The position numbers and the translations under genes are program-made. Positions 8,203-16,888 of a stretch of DNA of 64,000 nucleotides are shown one piece after another. This stretch comes from Arctic95D-9 sp035967665 (GTDB lineage Bacteria > Verrucomicrobiota > Verrucomicrobiia > Verrucomicrobiales > DEV007). The notes beneath the pieces were generated by a model that made no database searches, was not told the origin of the DNA, and saw nothing but the letters and a program-made list of their open reading frames with translations. Each line of letters begins with the position of its first letter. Position 1 is the stretch's first letter. The stretch lies in NCBI GenBank assembly GCA_035967665.1, contig JAYWLB010000036.1, forward strand, positions 67,095-131,094, written 5' to 3'.

Positions 8203-8556
8203 ATGAATGTGATTGATAAAATCGAACGCGAACAGATGAAAGAAGACGTCCCGGATTTCCGTCCTGGCGACACTGTTAATGTTCACTCCCGCGTTGTAGA
8301 AGGCGGAAAAGAGCGTATCCAGATTTTCAAAGGCCTTGTTATCGGGCGTCGCGGTTCCGGTGTAAACGAAGCTTTCACGGTTCGTAAGATTTCCAACGGC
8401 GAAGGTGTAGAGCGTGCATTCTCTCTCCACTCCCCGAAAGTGGCTAAAGTTGAAGTGGTCAAGCTCGGCAAAGTCCGTCGCGCTAAGCTCAACTACCTTC
8501 GCGATCGTCTCGGTAAAGCCGCTACGAACGTGAAAGAGCGCGCGAAGAAGAGCTAA
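8203..8556 (+). CDS. rplS: 50S ribosomal protein L19
   Basis: A 117-residue protein of usual L19 length. It carries the family pattern F-R-P-G-D-T-V-N-V, then I-Q-I-F-K-G-L-V-I, the block R-R-G-S-G-V-N-E-A-F-T-V-R-K, S-L-H-S-P-K, and a basic C-terminus (R-R-A-K-L-N-Y-L-R-D-R). L19 lies at the 30S-50S interface. In many bacteria rplS follows rpsP-rimM-trmD; here it is alone, divergent from the tRNA-Asp genes and closed by its own terminator. No Shine-Dalgarno sequence is seen before the ATG. Confidence 0.97.
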   Translation: MNVIDKIEREQMKEDVPDFRPGDTVNVHSRVVEGGKERIQIFKGLVIGRRGSGVNEAFTVRKISNGEGVERAFSLHSPKVAKVEVVKLGKVRRAKLNYLRDRLGKAATNVKERAKKS

Positions 8557-8586
8557 TTCGGCTCTCTTCCGACTATAAGTTTAAAA

Positions 8587-8619
8587 AACGGCGAACCCTG
8601 ATCGGTTCGTCGTTTTTTT
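8587..8619 (+). terminator. Rho-independent terminator of rplS
   Basis: AACG-G-CGAACC / GGTTCG-T-CGTT stem with a short loop, followed by seven T, 30 nt after the rplS stop. Confidence 0.9.
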
Positions 8620-8666
8620 GTGCCCGCTCGCAAAGGATACATCCCGCCTCTCCGGCCGGGCCGGTT

Positions 8667-9938
8667 TTAACTCACTTCCTCCTGGCGGAGCGTTCTCACG
8701 TTTCCAAGCCAGGTGCAGAGAAGAGCGGCAAGAAGAACGAACCCGCCGAGCGATTTGGTCACCGGATCCAGTTCCGAAGCGCCCGGTCCGAGCGAGAGCT
8801 TAACGACAACGAACAGAGTCATCGCATAAACTGCCCCGGTGATGGAGCCGAAGAGCAGACGCCCCTTTCGGGATTCGTTCGCAAAAGTGAGTGAAGCGGG
8901 CACCGTCGAGGCGATCAACCCGATTCCCCCGAGCAAAAGTGGATCAATACTGAGCCCGAAACCGGTCGCAATCGAGACCACTCCGAGAAGAAGCCCTCCC
9001 CCGACCGCGAGCCCCTGCCATTTTTCCCCGGGCTTGAGGGCGAGACGCGCGGATCGATCCATCAGAATGAGAAAATTCCCAATCCCCGGTGCGAGCCAGA
9101 CCCAGAGAATCAGCGCAAGCCAGAGGAGGACAAACACTGCCGCGATCATCGGATTGATGGTTTCGAGCCACCTCCGCATGAGCTGATACGCAAGGTAGAT
9201 GCCGACAATGATCCCCCACTGCTTTCCTCCTGTGAACCGCTGCATAAAAAAGCAGTAGGAAAGGTAAATGCGATAAAACCAGGATCTCGCGCGGAACGAT
9301 TCGAGCAGCCCGTCACGAGCAGCGTCAGAATCGGGTTCCAGCCGGAGCGCTTCACGAAAATGGGTTTCCGCCTGCTGCGAGTCTCCCCGCTGCAAAGCGC
9401 TCCAACCGGCATTAACATGCGCAAAGCTGTCTTCCGGAGAGGCAGCGAGGAGCTGCTCAACGGCTACGGCATTCTGATCGGACTTGCCCTGAAGCCGGAG
9501 CGAGTGTGTCAGCAGATTCGCGGCCATGGCATGATCGCTATCGACCTGCAGCGCCTTTGTGCTCCACTCTTCGACCTTGGCCCATTGATCCAGCTCACAA
9601 TAGGCGGCAGCCTTCGCCGCGAGCGGAAAAGCATCCTCCGGATCGAGCCGGATCGCATCATCAGCCGATACGAGTGCCTCTTTTCCTTTGTGCAAACCGG
9701 AAAGGATGAGCGATTTTACCGCGTGATAAAAGGCGGCATCGGAGCGCAAGCGGATCGCCTCTCCGATCGACTCGAGAGCGCGCTGCTTTTTGCCCGATTG
9801 ATTGAGCTGACACAGAGCAAGCCGTGAATAGACGAAATCATTTTCCGGTTCCCGCGCGAGAACCGAATAGAAAATGGCCTCAGCTTCTTCCAGCCGACCT
9901 TGATCCTGAAGCAGGAGCCCGTGATTGAGTTCGCTCAT
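8667..9938 (-). CDS. TPR-repeat protein with C-terminal membrane domain
   Basis: A 423-residue protein. Residues 1 to about 215 form five or six TPR units; the clearest are L-E-E-A-E-A-I-F (near residue 16) and Q-A-E-T-H-F-R-E-A-L-R-L-E-P (near 190). Residues about 235-415 hold about six hydrophobic segments. There is no N-terminal signal, so the TPR part should face the cytoplasm and act as a protein-docking arm on a membrane base. It follows the TPR-AAA gene by 26 nt on the same strand, so the two are probably co-expressed and may work together. No enzymatic motif was found. Confidence 0.8.
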   Translation of the reverse strand: MSELNHGLLLQDQGRLEEAEAIFYSVLAREPENDFVYSRLALCQLNQSGKKQRALESIGEAIRLRSDAAFYHAVKSLILSGLHKGKEALVSADDAIRLDPEDAFPLAAKAAAYCELDQWAKVEEWSTKALQVDSDHAMAANLLTHSLRLQGKSDQNAVAVEQLLAASPEDSFAHVNAGWSALQRGDSQQAETHFREALRLEPDSDAARDGLLESFRARSWFYRIYLSYCFFMQRFTGGKQWGIIVGIYLAYQLMRRWLETINPMIAAVFVLLWLALILWVWLAPGIGNFLILMDRSARLALKPGEKWQGLAVGGGLLLGVVSIATGFGLSIDPLLLGGIGLIASTVPASLTFANESRKGRLLFGSITGAVYAMTLFVVVKLSLGPGASELDPVTKSLGGFVLLAALLCTWLGNVRTLRQEEVS

Positions 9939-9964
9939 TGAGTGAGTCAGAGAACCGCCCGGTC

Positions 9965-11374
9965 CTATTTCTGAATCCCGAGGTAATCGAGAACTTCATC
10001 GTAGAAACCGCTCTGGTTTGCGTAAAGCGCGTAGTTTTTCGCACTTTCAAACCACTTCCGTGTGCTCGGTTTGACCTGTTTCGCCGACTTGATGAGTTGC
10101 TTCTGCGTCACCGGAACAATCTTGCCCGACTTCATCGCTTCGGCGAGAGCAGACTCGATCGCCTGATCGAAGGTCGCTTTGATATCTGCACCGGAAAAAT
10201 CTTTGATACGCTTCGCCAGCGCGAGCGGATCCAGTCCCGAAACCGGCTTTCCATCCGCCATGATCTTCACGATCTCTTCGCGTGCGGGTTCATCCGGTGG
10301 CGGAACAAAAATGAGACGATCAAATCGACCCGGGCGCAAAAATGCGGAATCGAGATGCCAGGGCGCATTGGTCGCACCGAGAACGAGGACCCCGTCATTT
10401 TCAGCTGACTCGCTATCCATCTCGGCGAGAAACTGATTGATCAAGGTCCGGCCGGCGGAAGTCCGCATGTCTTTCCGGTCTGCAGCGAGTGCATCGACTT
10501 CGTCAAAAAAGAGAACCGTCGGTGCCTTGCGACGTGCCAACTCAAAAATCTCGTGAAGCTTCTCCTCCGATTTCCCGATCCACATGTCGAGAATCTGGTG
10601 GAGACCGACACTCATGAAACTCGCGTTGATCTCACCGGCGGTGGCGCGACTGATCAGCGTTTTCCCGCATCCGGGAGGGCCATACAGGAGGACGCCCCCG
10701 CCTGCTTTCTTCCCATACGCCTGGAAAAGTTCCTTGTTCTCCATCGGATAGAGAATCTTCATCCGAATGTCCTCTTTGACACTTTCCATTCCCCCGACCT
10801 TTTTGAAATCGGTATCGGGTCGACGCTCGAATTCCAGCTCAAGCTCCGCGTCGGAATCAGAGAACGGATCGTCGTCGAACTCGTCGTCGTCAAAATCGGA
10901 ATCGAAATAGGCACCGGCCTGATTGGACCCGTCCCGCTGCGGCTTCGGATTGGGTGGAGGAGTGCTGTTCTTTCGTCCGCCGGCCTCGCGTATGCGCTTG
11001 AGCAACTCGTCGCTCGCGAGCGCGGCCTCCAGCATGATCGCTTTGTCGTAAAATTCACGGGCACCTTTGCCATCGCCTTCCCCCAGAGCCAGTTTTGCAC
11101 GGAGAAACCAACCGGCGGCGAAGACAGGCTGCTCGGCATTGAGCTGTTCCAGTCTCAAGATTGCCTCAGAGCTGCGACCTCTCAAATCGAGCAACTGCGC
11201 GGTCTGGAGTCGCGCCATGGGATTTCCCGGCTCAATCGCGAGGACCTGCTCAAAAATGGCCTGAGCCTCTTCCAGAGAAAATGCATCCATATACGCATCC
11301 CCGAGCATGAGGAGGAGCGGGACATTATCCGGAGAGACGGCGAGCGCTTGCTGGAGAGATTCGATATCAGCCAT
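9965..11374 (-). CDS. TPR-AAA+ ATPase fusion
   Basis: About 469 residues from the ATG at 11374; an in-frame ATG at 11398 would add 8 residues. Residues 1 to about 110 are TPR units (L-E-E-A-Q-A-I-F-E-Q-V-L). An acidic linker (about 140-175, rich in Asp/Glu/Phe) leads to one AAA+ module: Walker A G-P-P-G-C-G-K-T, Walker B V-L-F-F-D-E-V-D, sensor 1 G-A-T-N-A-P, and the second-region-of-homology arginines in F-L-R-P-G-R-F-D-R. This is the classical AAA family (FtsH/p97/spastin-like) without a protease domain. It probably remodels or unfolds a partner recognised by the TPRs. The downstream TPR-membrane protein is the natural candidate partner (inference). Confidence 0.87.
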   Translation of the reverse strand: MADIESLQQALAVSPDNVPLLLMLGDAYMDAFSLEEAQAIFEQVLAIEPGNPMARLQTAQLLDLRGRSSEAILRLEQLNAEQPVFAAGWFLRAKLALGEGDGKGAREFYDKAIMLEAALASDELLKRIREAGGRKNSTPPPNPKPQRDGSNQAGAYFDSDFDDDEFDDDPFSDSDAELELEFERRPDTDFKKVGGMESVKEDIRMKILYPMENKELFQAYGKKAGGGVLLYGPPGCGKTLISRATAGEINASFMSVGLHQILDMWIGKSEEKLHEIFELARRKAPTVLFFDEVDALAADRKDMRTSAGRTLINQFLAEMDSESAENDGVLVLGATNAPWHLDSAFLRPGRFDRLIFVPPPDEPAREEIVKIMADGKPVSGLDPLALAKRIKDFSGADIKATFDQAIESALAEAMKSGKIVPVTQKQLIKSAKQVKPSTRKWFESAKNYALYANQSGFYDEVLDYLGIQK

Positions 11375-11667
11375 TCGTTTTGAAAAGGTCGGCCCCAAAC
11401 AAAACCGAAAGCCTCACGACAAGCAAGCAGGGAAGCAAAAAACAAACAGCCTCTCTGAACCCGGCCGAAAGGGCCTCGATACCCTCTCAGGTGTCAGACC
11501 TGACCCTGTTTACGATGTGACTCGACCCTGTTGAATCGACGTCATAACAGTGTTGAGTCACGTCCCTGAAAGGGGCATGATGTGTAGTATCTCAATCTGA
11601 AAAAGTTGACTTCGCCTTTTTAAAATCGACCAGTTCGAACCGCCCCCGAATTTATAAGCCCCTCTCA
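11375..11667. other. Intergenic region with paired CCCTGTT repeats
   Basis: 293 nt between the divergent TPR-AAA and OmpA-like genes. At 11491-11507 a short dyad (GTCAG-AC-CTGAC) occurs, then two CCCTGTT cores (11504-11510, 11526-11532) and a TGTTGAGTCACGTCCCTG stretch to 11568. The arrangement resembles the minus strand of 58.94-58.99 kb: two CCCTGTT cores about 25 nt apart, the second followed by GAAT. I see no gene here. Confidence 0.5.
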
Positions 11668-12906
11668 ATGAGAGCCTTCAATATCCAGCAACTGACACTG
11701 CTTCTGTTTTTCCTGTCCGGATCTGCAGTGGGTTCGCCGGTGCATGCCGAAGCGTCCCTCGAAGTTCGGTTTCTGGAGCGTAAGGTGTCGTTTTCGGGGG
11801 CGATGGATTCAGAGGAGACCGGACAGCGACTCGCCAACGCGGTGCGGTCGGTCCGTCCGGACCTTGCAATCGTTAATGCGGGCCTGACCATTTCACCCGA
11901 CATCGAAATGCCGGATGTGGGCGATCTTGAAAGTGCTCTAACGGAATTAGGCATTTCCACCCACCTCGGGCGAATCGAAATCCGTCCGGACTCAATTCTC
12001 GTGGGGGGAATCACGGACAGCGTCGTCACGATCACGGCGCTGCGTATCCGTCTCAACTCACTTCTCGAAGGGCGCCGTTTCATCAACAGAATCTGCATTG
12101 TCCCTTCCGCTGATCTCCCGGAAATCAAAGTTTCCCTTTCCTCCAACAGCGGGGAAGCCGAATTGCTCGATTTTGAATATCATCCCTCAGCGGAGGAAGT
12201 ATTCGAAGCGCCGGGGCTTCCGCTCAAGAAATGGTTCCCCACTCTGGTGATGCTGAGCGACTTTGACCGGCTCGAAGGCAAAAAGAAGGCTCCTCTCGTG
12301 GCGCAACCGATCATCGCAATGCCCGTGGGGGGAAATGACGCGGCAATGGATGCAGACCGGATTTTTGAAGCGCTCGAGGCTCAGGATTCCACGCCGCAAC
12401 CGACTTTCCAAACCGTGGGATCGATCCGTTTTTCACGAAATGCTTTTCTCCTCCAGGCGAATCAGGAACCAGCCATTGCCGAGGTCACAAAAGCTCTCAC
12501 CTCTCCGGAACTGAAAGGTTTGGATGTGATTCTCAAGCCGGTCAAAGCGTCAGGAGGCTCCGGCGCCTACAACGATTACATTTGTGAAAAGCGAGCGGAC
12601 GAGGTGAAACGCATCCTTTCCGAAACCGGTCTCAGCCTCGCGAATCTTTCCACTGAGTTGATTGCCTCCTCCTCCCCCATCGATGACGGTGAAGTTCAGA
12701 TCGTTGTCAAAATTCCGCCCCCTCCTCCTCCGCCGGAGGAAGTCACAGAGGAACCATCTGACGGGGTGAAGGTGATGGTGGGAACGACAGCAAATCCCGG
12801 ACAGGAGGTCAGCGAAAGCACGGTGGAGAACGACACCGCCGGGGACAAGCTCCCCGAACATCCACTAAAGCGCTTCCGCCTCAATACCGCTCCCGCTTCA
12901 GAGTAG
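11668..12906 (+). CDS. Periplasmic OmpA-family protein with BON-like N-terminal region
   Basis: A 412-residue protein with a signal peptide (residues 1 to about 28, ending V-H-A). Residues 30-170 contain a repeated pattern like that of mycobacterial OmpATb/ArfA BON domains: V-S-F-S-G-A-M-D-S-E-E-T and I-L-V-G-G-I-T-D-S-V-V-T. Residues about 245-350 form an OmpA-C (peptidoglycan-binding) domain: a strand of F-S-R-N-A-F, then Y-N-D-Y-I-C-E-K-R-A-D-E-V-K-R-I-L. A run of seven Pro and an acidic low-complexity tail follow. No N-terminal beta-barrel is seen, so it is probably a soluble or wall-associated protein. Confidence 0.72.
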   Translation: MRAFNIQQLTLLLFFLSGSAVGSPVHAEASLEVRFLERKVSFSGAMDSEETGQRLANAVRSVRPDLAIVNAGLTISPDIEMPDVGDLESALTELGISTHLGRIEIRPDSILVGGITDSVVTITALRIRLNSLLEGRRFINRICIVPSADLPEIKVSLSSNSGEAELLDFEYHPSAEEVFEAPGLPLKKWFPTLVMLSDFDRLEGKKKAPLVAQPIIAMPVGGNDAAMDADRIFEALEAQDSTPQPTFQTVGSIRFSRNAFLLQANQEPAIAEVTKALTSPELKGLDVILKPVKASGGSGAYNDYICEKRADEVKRILSETGLSLANLSTELIASSSPIDDGEVQIVVKIPPPPPPPEEVTEEPSDGVKVMVGTTANPGQEVSESTVENDTAGDKLPEHPLKRFRLNTAPASE

Positions 12907-13010
12907 CTATCCGGTAAGTGGTAGTTCCGGTACCAGGCGACGGAACTTTTTGCGAGCTCCGCTTCGTTGCTCCGGAGGAGGAAAGACGGGGAGTTTTCGA
13001 AATACAAAGA

Positions 13011-13042
13011 AAAAGCCCGACCCCTTACGGGATCGGGCTTTT
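13011..13042. terminator. Bidirectional terminator
   Basis: AAAAGCCCGA-CCCC / GGGA-TCGGGCTTTT forms a long stem with A and T tracts on both sides, between the convergent OmpA-like and LysM genes. It should terminate both. Confidence 0.88.
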
Positions 13043-13111
13043 GACCACTCAACTATGTCTTTTTCAACAATCTCGGGAATCGTATCGGAGACAAATTCGG
13101 ATATCGGAATA

Positions 13112-14071
13112 CTAGCGCTGCGCAACATCACCGTTCTGGTGATAGGCGTTGTATTTCGAAGTTGGGACGATTAGCTCGTCGCCGGGGAAAATCAGAGTTT
13201 TGGCACCGAGGCGGTTGACCCGCTGGAGTTCGGCCATGCTGGTGAAGAAGTCGCGGGCAAGTGCATAGAGATTGTCACCTTTATTCACCGTGTAGTAGCC
13301 GTAGGTCTCGCCTTTGCTGAGGAGAGGGTTCTCATACTCATACTGAGTCTCCTGATTGGTATCAGGTTTTGCAGGTGCCGTTGTATTCGTAGCAACTGAT
13401 GTTCCGGTAGGGATCGTGATTTTCTGCCCCAGGCCAATTACGTCGGTGCGGAGACCGTTTGCCGCCTTGAGCGAATTCACGTCCACTTTATACTGACGTG
13501 AGATCCCCATGAGCGTGTCGCCTTTGGCAACGATGTGCACTTTCTTCTCGGACTTCTCAGGAGTCGTCTTCGGTGCCGGTGCCTTGGTGTCACCTACGAC
13601 AACAGCGTCTTTCTTCGCGGGAGCCGGCTTCGGTGCTTCTGCGATCTTGGTGGTGTCCGCAGCCGGTGCCGGTGCCGTCTTGGGAGCTTCGCCGGGAATG
13701 ACCAGCGTTTCGCCGATGTAGATGGGCTGTCCCTCACTGAGGCGGTTGGAGGAAAGAAGATCTGAACGCTCAACGCCGTGCTTGCGGGCAATCGAACCGA
13801 GAGTATCACCGTCTTGAATCACGTAGGTTTTACCTGAGTTAGCGCTCAAGTTGATCGTGTTGCTGGAATTGGTCGCATCCAGTGTCGCCTGATCGTTGTA
13901 TTTGTAACCGCCGCTCTGGCTCAGAATCGCGTCTTCAATTGAAACGAGTCGGCTCTCAATTGTAGACATACGAGAGTTAAGACTCTCAATGGTAACATCT
14001 GCAGATTTCGCAGTGTTGATGAGCACAGCGGAGGCTGTGAAAGCAGTGAGGCAGGTCAAAATCCGATTCAT
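13112..14071 (-). CDS. Secreted triple-LysM protein with N-terminal coiled coil
   Basis: A 319-residue protein. A signal peptide (residues 1-23, ending K-S-A) is followed by a short heptad-rich coiled coil (M-S-T-I-E-S-R-L-V-S-I-E-D). Three LysM domains then follow: Y-V-I-Q-D-G-D-T-L (about residue 80), H-I-V-A-K-G-D-T-L (about 178) and Y-T-V-N-K-G-D-N-L (about 262), separated by Ala/Pro/Lys-rich linkers. LysM domains bind N-acetylglucosamine in peptidoglycan. No catalytic domain is present, so the role is structural or as a wall-attached scaffold. A long AT-rich divergent region lies upstream. Confidence 0.88.
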   Translation of the reverse strand: MNRILTCLTAFTASAVLINTAKSADVTIESLNSRMSTIESRLVSIEDAILSQSGGYKYNDQATLDATNSSNTINLSANSGKTYVIQDGDTLGSIARKHGVERSDLLSSNRLSEGQPIYIGETLVIPGEAPKTAPAPAADTTKIAEAPKPAPAKKDAVVVGDTKAPAPKTTPEKSEKKVHIVAKGDTLMGISRQYKVDVNSLKAANGLRTDVIGLGQKITIPTGTSVATNTTAPAKPDTNQETQYEYENPLLSKGETYGYYTVNKGDNLYALARDFFTSMAELQRVNRLGAKTLIFPGDELIVPTSKYNAYHQNGDVAQR

Positions 14072-14173
14072 GAGTAGAATCTATTACTAATTTATATTCC
14101 ATACAAGCTTAAATTTAATATTTGTTAACTAATTTTTAAATTTAAGGTCCTGATATTATGATAATTACAGAAC

Positions 14174-14202
14174 AATGCCATTTAAAGACAAAAAATGGCA
14201 TT
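14174..14202. promoter_or_regulatory. 10-bp perfect dyad between divergent LysM and beta-CASP genes
   Basis: AATGCCATTT and AAATGGCATT flank a 9-nt spacer and are followed by TTATTG. The dyad lies 54 nt before the beta-CASP ATG and 103 nt before the LysM gene. A regulator operator or a 5' leader hairpin are both possible. The flanking 14090-14160 stretch is strongly AT-rich, as expected for promoters. Confidence 0.45.
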
Positions 14203-14256
14203 TTATTGATTTCAAAGGTGCTTGCCCCTCCCCTGAGAATTCGATAAAACCTCCGC

Positions 14257-15651
14257 ATGAAAATCACTTTCTGTGGCGCAGCCCAGACAACAACCGGCTC
14301 GCAGCATCTTATTGAAGTGAACGGTTCACGAATTTTGCTCGACTGCGGCCTCTATCAGGGGCGCCGCGACGAGTCAGTGGATAGAAATCGCAATTTCTTC
14401 TTCGAGCCCGAGACAATCGATGCGGTCGTCCTGTCGCATGCTCACATCGATCACAGTGGCAATTTGCCGAATCTCACGCGAAACGGGTTCAAAGGAAACA
14501 TCTACTCCACTTTCGCGACCCGTGACCTTTGTCAAATCATGCTCGCCGATTCAGCGAGGATCCAGACCCAGGACATGAAATGGATCAACAAGCGGCGTGC
14601 CAAACAGGGCCTCCCCGCTCTGAACCCTATCTATTCAGTGCAGGACGCCGAGGAGTGCGTTCGTCAATTCGTCAATATCGGCTACGACCGCGCAATCCCC
14701 ATTGCCGATGAAATCAGCCTCACCTTTATCGATGCCGGCCACATTCTCGGTTCAGCTCAGGTCATTCTCGACATTGTAGAAAACGGGGAAACGAAGCGCC
14801 TTCTTTTCTCAGGTGATGTCGGACGTGGCGACAATGATCTCCTTCGCGATCCAGCTGTTGCCACGGATGTGGACTATCTCATCATGGAGAGCACCTATGG
14901 TAATCGTGAGCACGAGCTCCCTACTCAAGCCAACCACCTGATTAAGGACATCATCAATAAGGCGCTGGAGCGAAAAGGGAAAATCATCATTCCAGCCTTT
15001 GCAGTTGAGCGCACCCAGCAGCTCATTTATGTGCTTCACGAACTCACTGAAAAGGGCGAAATCCCTCCTGTCCCCATCTTCGTCGACAGCCCCCTCGCGG
15101 TGAATGCCACCGAGATCTTCCGGATTCACCCGGAGTGTTTCAACAGCGAGGTCTACGATTTCCTCTTCGAAAAGCGAAACCCCTTCGGCTTCGAAAATTT
15201 GACGATGGTACGCAAAGTGTCGGCTTCAAAAGCACTCAACGACGTCAATGAACCGTCGATCATCATCTCAGCCTCCGGTATGTGTGAAGCCGGCCGAATT
15301 TTACACCATCTCAGAAACGGTATTGAAGATCCGAAGAATACGATCCTGTTTGTCGGCTACTGCGCCCAGAACACGCTCGGGTGGAAGCTTCGAAACAACA
15401 TGAAGGAAGTTAACATTCTCGGCGACTCTTTCAAAGTGAATGCGGAGATCAAGATTCTCGACTCTTTCAGTGGTCACGCCGACCAGAGCGAACTTCTCGA
15501 CTACTTCGATGCAATGGGAGGTTCGAAAGAACGGGTCTTTCTTGTGCACGGCGAACCTGAGCAATCAGCAGTGCTGCGTGAAAAGCTCGCAGAAAGACAC
15601 CCTGGCGGGACGGTAGAGGTTGCAGAATGGCGCAATACAGTGGAACTCTGA
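14257..15651 (+). CDS. Metallo-beta-lactamase-fold beta-CASP ribonuclease
   Basis: A 464-residue protein with the full layout of bacterial/archaeal CPSF73-like nucleases. The N-terminal T-T-T-G-S-Q-H and L-D-C-G-L-Y-Q-G motifs lead to the zinc motif H-A-H-I-D-H-S-G (about residues 60-67). D-A-G-H-I-L-G-S-A and F-S-G-D-V-G-R-G supply more metal ligands. The beta-CASP insert includes I-I-P-A-F-A-V-E-R and S-A-S-G-M-C-E-A-G. The C-terminal RMMBL region carries F-S-G-H-A-D and V-H-G-E-P-E. Expected activity is RNA endo/exonuclease. It is the first gene of a plus-strand run with glgA, 18 nt downstream. Confidence 0.92.
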   Translation: MKITFCGAAQTTTGSQHLIEVNGSRILLDCGLYQGRRDESVDRNRNFFFEPETIDAVVLSHAHIDHSGNLPNLTRNGFKGNIYSTFATRDLCQIMLADSARIQTQDMKWINKRRAKQGLPALNPIYSVQDAEECVRQFVNIGYDRAIPIADEISLTFIDAGHILGSAQVILDIVENGETKRLLFSGDVGRGDNDLLRDPAVATDVDYLIMESTYGNREHELPTQANHLIKDIINKALERKGKIIIPAFAVERTQQLIYVLHELTEKGEIPPVPIFVDSPLAVNATEIFRIHPECFNSEVYDFLFEKRNPFGFENLTMVRKVSASKALNDVNEPSIIISASGMCEAGRILHHLRNGIEDPKNTILFVGYCAQNTLGWKLRNNMKEVNILGDSFKVNAEIKILDSFSGHADQSELLDYFDAMGGSKERVFLVHGEPEQSAVLREKLAERHPGGTVEVAEWRNTVEL

Positions 15652-15669
15652 GTTCCCAACTAAGCCACT

Positions 15670-16875
15670 ATGAAGCCGCTTCTTCTCACCAACGAATTTC
15701 CTCCCAATATTTACGGAGGGGCCGGGATTCACGTTCAGTATCTCTCACGCGAGCTGGCAAAACTATGCGAGGTGGAAGTCCGCTGCTTCGGAGATCAATA
15801 TGTCACCGATGAAAATCCAACGGTTTTCGGTGCCTCGGTCGATACCTCCACTTATTCGGCTCCCAAGCCACTCCAATCTGTCTTTTCAGCACTGCAAAAG
15901 TGCCTCGACTTCAACACGCAGAACATCCACGCCGACGTGATCCATTTGCACACCTGGTATTCGCATTTCGGCGGAATCCTCGCGCACCTCAATTACGGCC
16001 TTCCCATGGCTCTGACGGTTCACTCGCTCGAGCCGCTCCGCCCGTGGAAACGCGAGCAGCTCGGCGGCGGCTACGATTTCACCCTTTGGCTCGAGAAGAC
16101 GGCCATTGAAATGTCGGATCGCGTCATCGCCGTTTCCAAAGAAACGAAAATCGACATTCTCAACCACTTCGACGTGCCGGAGGAGAAAGTTCCGGTGATC
16201 TACAACGGAATCGATCCGGACGAATACCAGCCGAGACCGAACCGCGCGGTCCTTGAGAAGCTTAATATCGATCCCGACATTCCCTACGTGCTCTTTGTCG
16301 GGAGGATCACCCGCCAGAAAGGAATCATCCATCTCGTCAACGCGATCAGACATCTCGATCCAGGCACTCAGGTCGTTCTTTGTGCCGGGGCGCCCGACAC
16401 ACCGGAAATTGCCAATGAGATGAAGGAGGCCATCGCAGCAGTCCAGAACGACTACGACGGCAAAATCGTGTGGATTAGGGAAATGCTCCCCGCTGACGAG
16501 AAAATCAATCTCTACAGTCACGCCAGCGTCTTCTGCACGCCCTCGATTTACGAGCCATTTGGAATCATCAACCTCGAAGCGATGGCCTGCGAAACCCCGG
16601 TCGTCGCCTCCAAAGTCGGTGGCATGAAAGAGATTATCATCCCCGGCGAAACCGGATTACTCATTCCATTGGAGCAACAGAAAGAGTCCCCTTTTGAGGC
16701 AACCGATCCCGACGCTTTCGCGAAAGACCTCGCTGCGGGAATCAACGAGCTGATTCGCGATCCGGCGCTTTGTGAAAAAATGGGCAAAGCGGGAAGGCAG
16801 CGCGTTCTCGAAACGTTCAGCTGGGCTGAGATCGCACGGGAAACGCTGGAACTCTATCACGCTATCGCCAAATAG
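15670..16875 (+). CDS. glgA: Glycogen synthase, GT4 (short, corynebacterial-type) family
   Basis: 401 residues, shorter than the classic GT5 GlgA (about 480). The N-terminus N-E-F-P-P-N-I-Y-G-G-A-G binds the acceptor/donor loop. V-H-S-L-E-P-L-R-P-W-K-R-E-Q and V-I-A-V-S-K-E-T belong to the N-terminal Rossmann domain. F-V-G-R-I-T-R-Q-K-G opens the nucleotide-sugar domain, and S-I-Y-E-P-F-G-I-I-N-L-E carries the retaining-GT E-x7-E motif. It transfers glucose from ADP-glucose (or another NDP-glucose) to alpha-1,4-glucan. glgC, which makes ADP-glucose, lies about 9 kb away. No branching enzyme or phosphorylase is in the window. Confidence 0.87.
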   Translation: MKPLLLTNEFPPNIYGGAGIHVQYLSRELAKLCEVEVRCFGDQYVTDENPTVFGASVDTSTYSAPKPLQSVFSALQKCLDFNTQNIHADVIHLHTWYSHFGGILAHLNYGLPMALTVHSLEPLRPWKREQLGGGYDFTLWLEKTAIEMSDRVIAVSKETKIDILNHFDVPEEKVPVIYNGIDPDEYQPRPNRAVLEKLNIDPDIPYVLFVGRITRQKGIIHLVNAIRHLDPGTQVVLCAGAPDTPEIANEMKEAIAAVQNDYDGKIVWIREMLPADEKINLYSHASVFCTPSIYEPFGIINLEAMACETPVVASKVGGMKEIIIPGETGLLIPLEQQKESPFEATDPDAFAKDLAAGINELIRDPALCEKMGKAGRQRVLETFSWAEIARETLELYHAIAK

Positions 16876-16888
16876 ATTCTCCCCGTTT

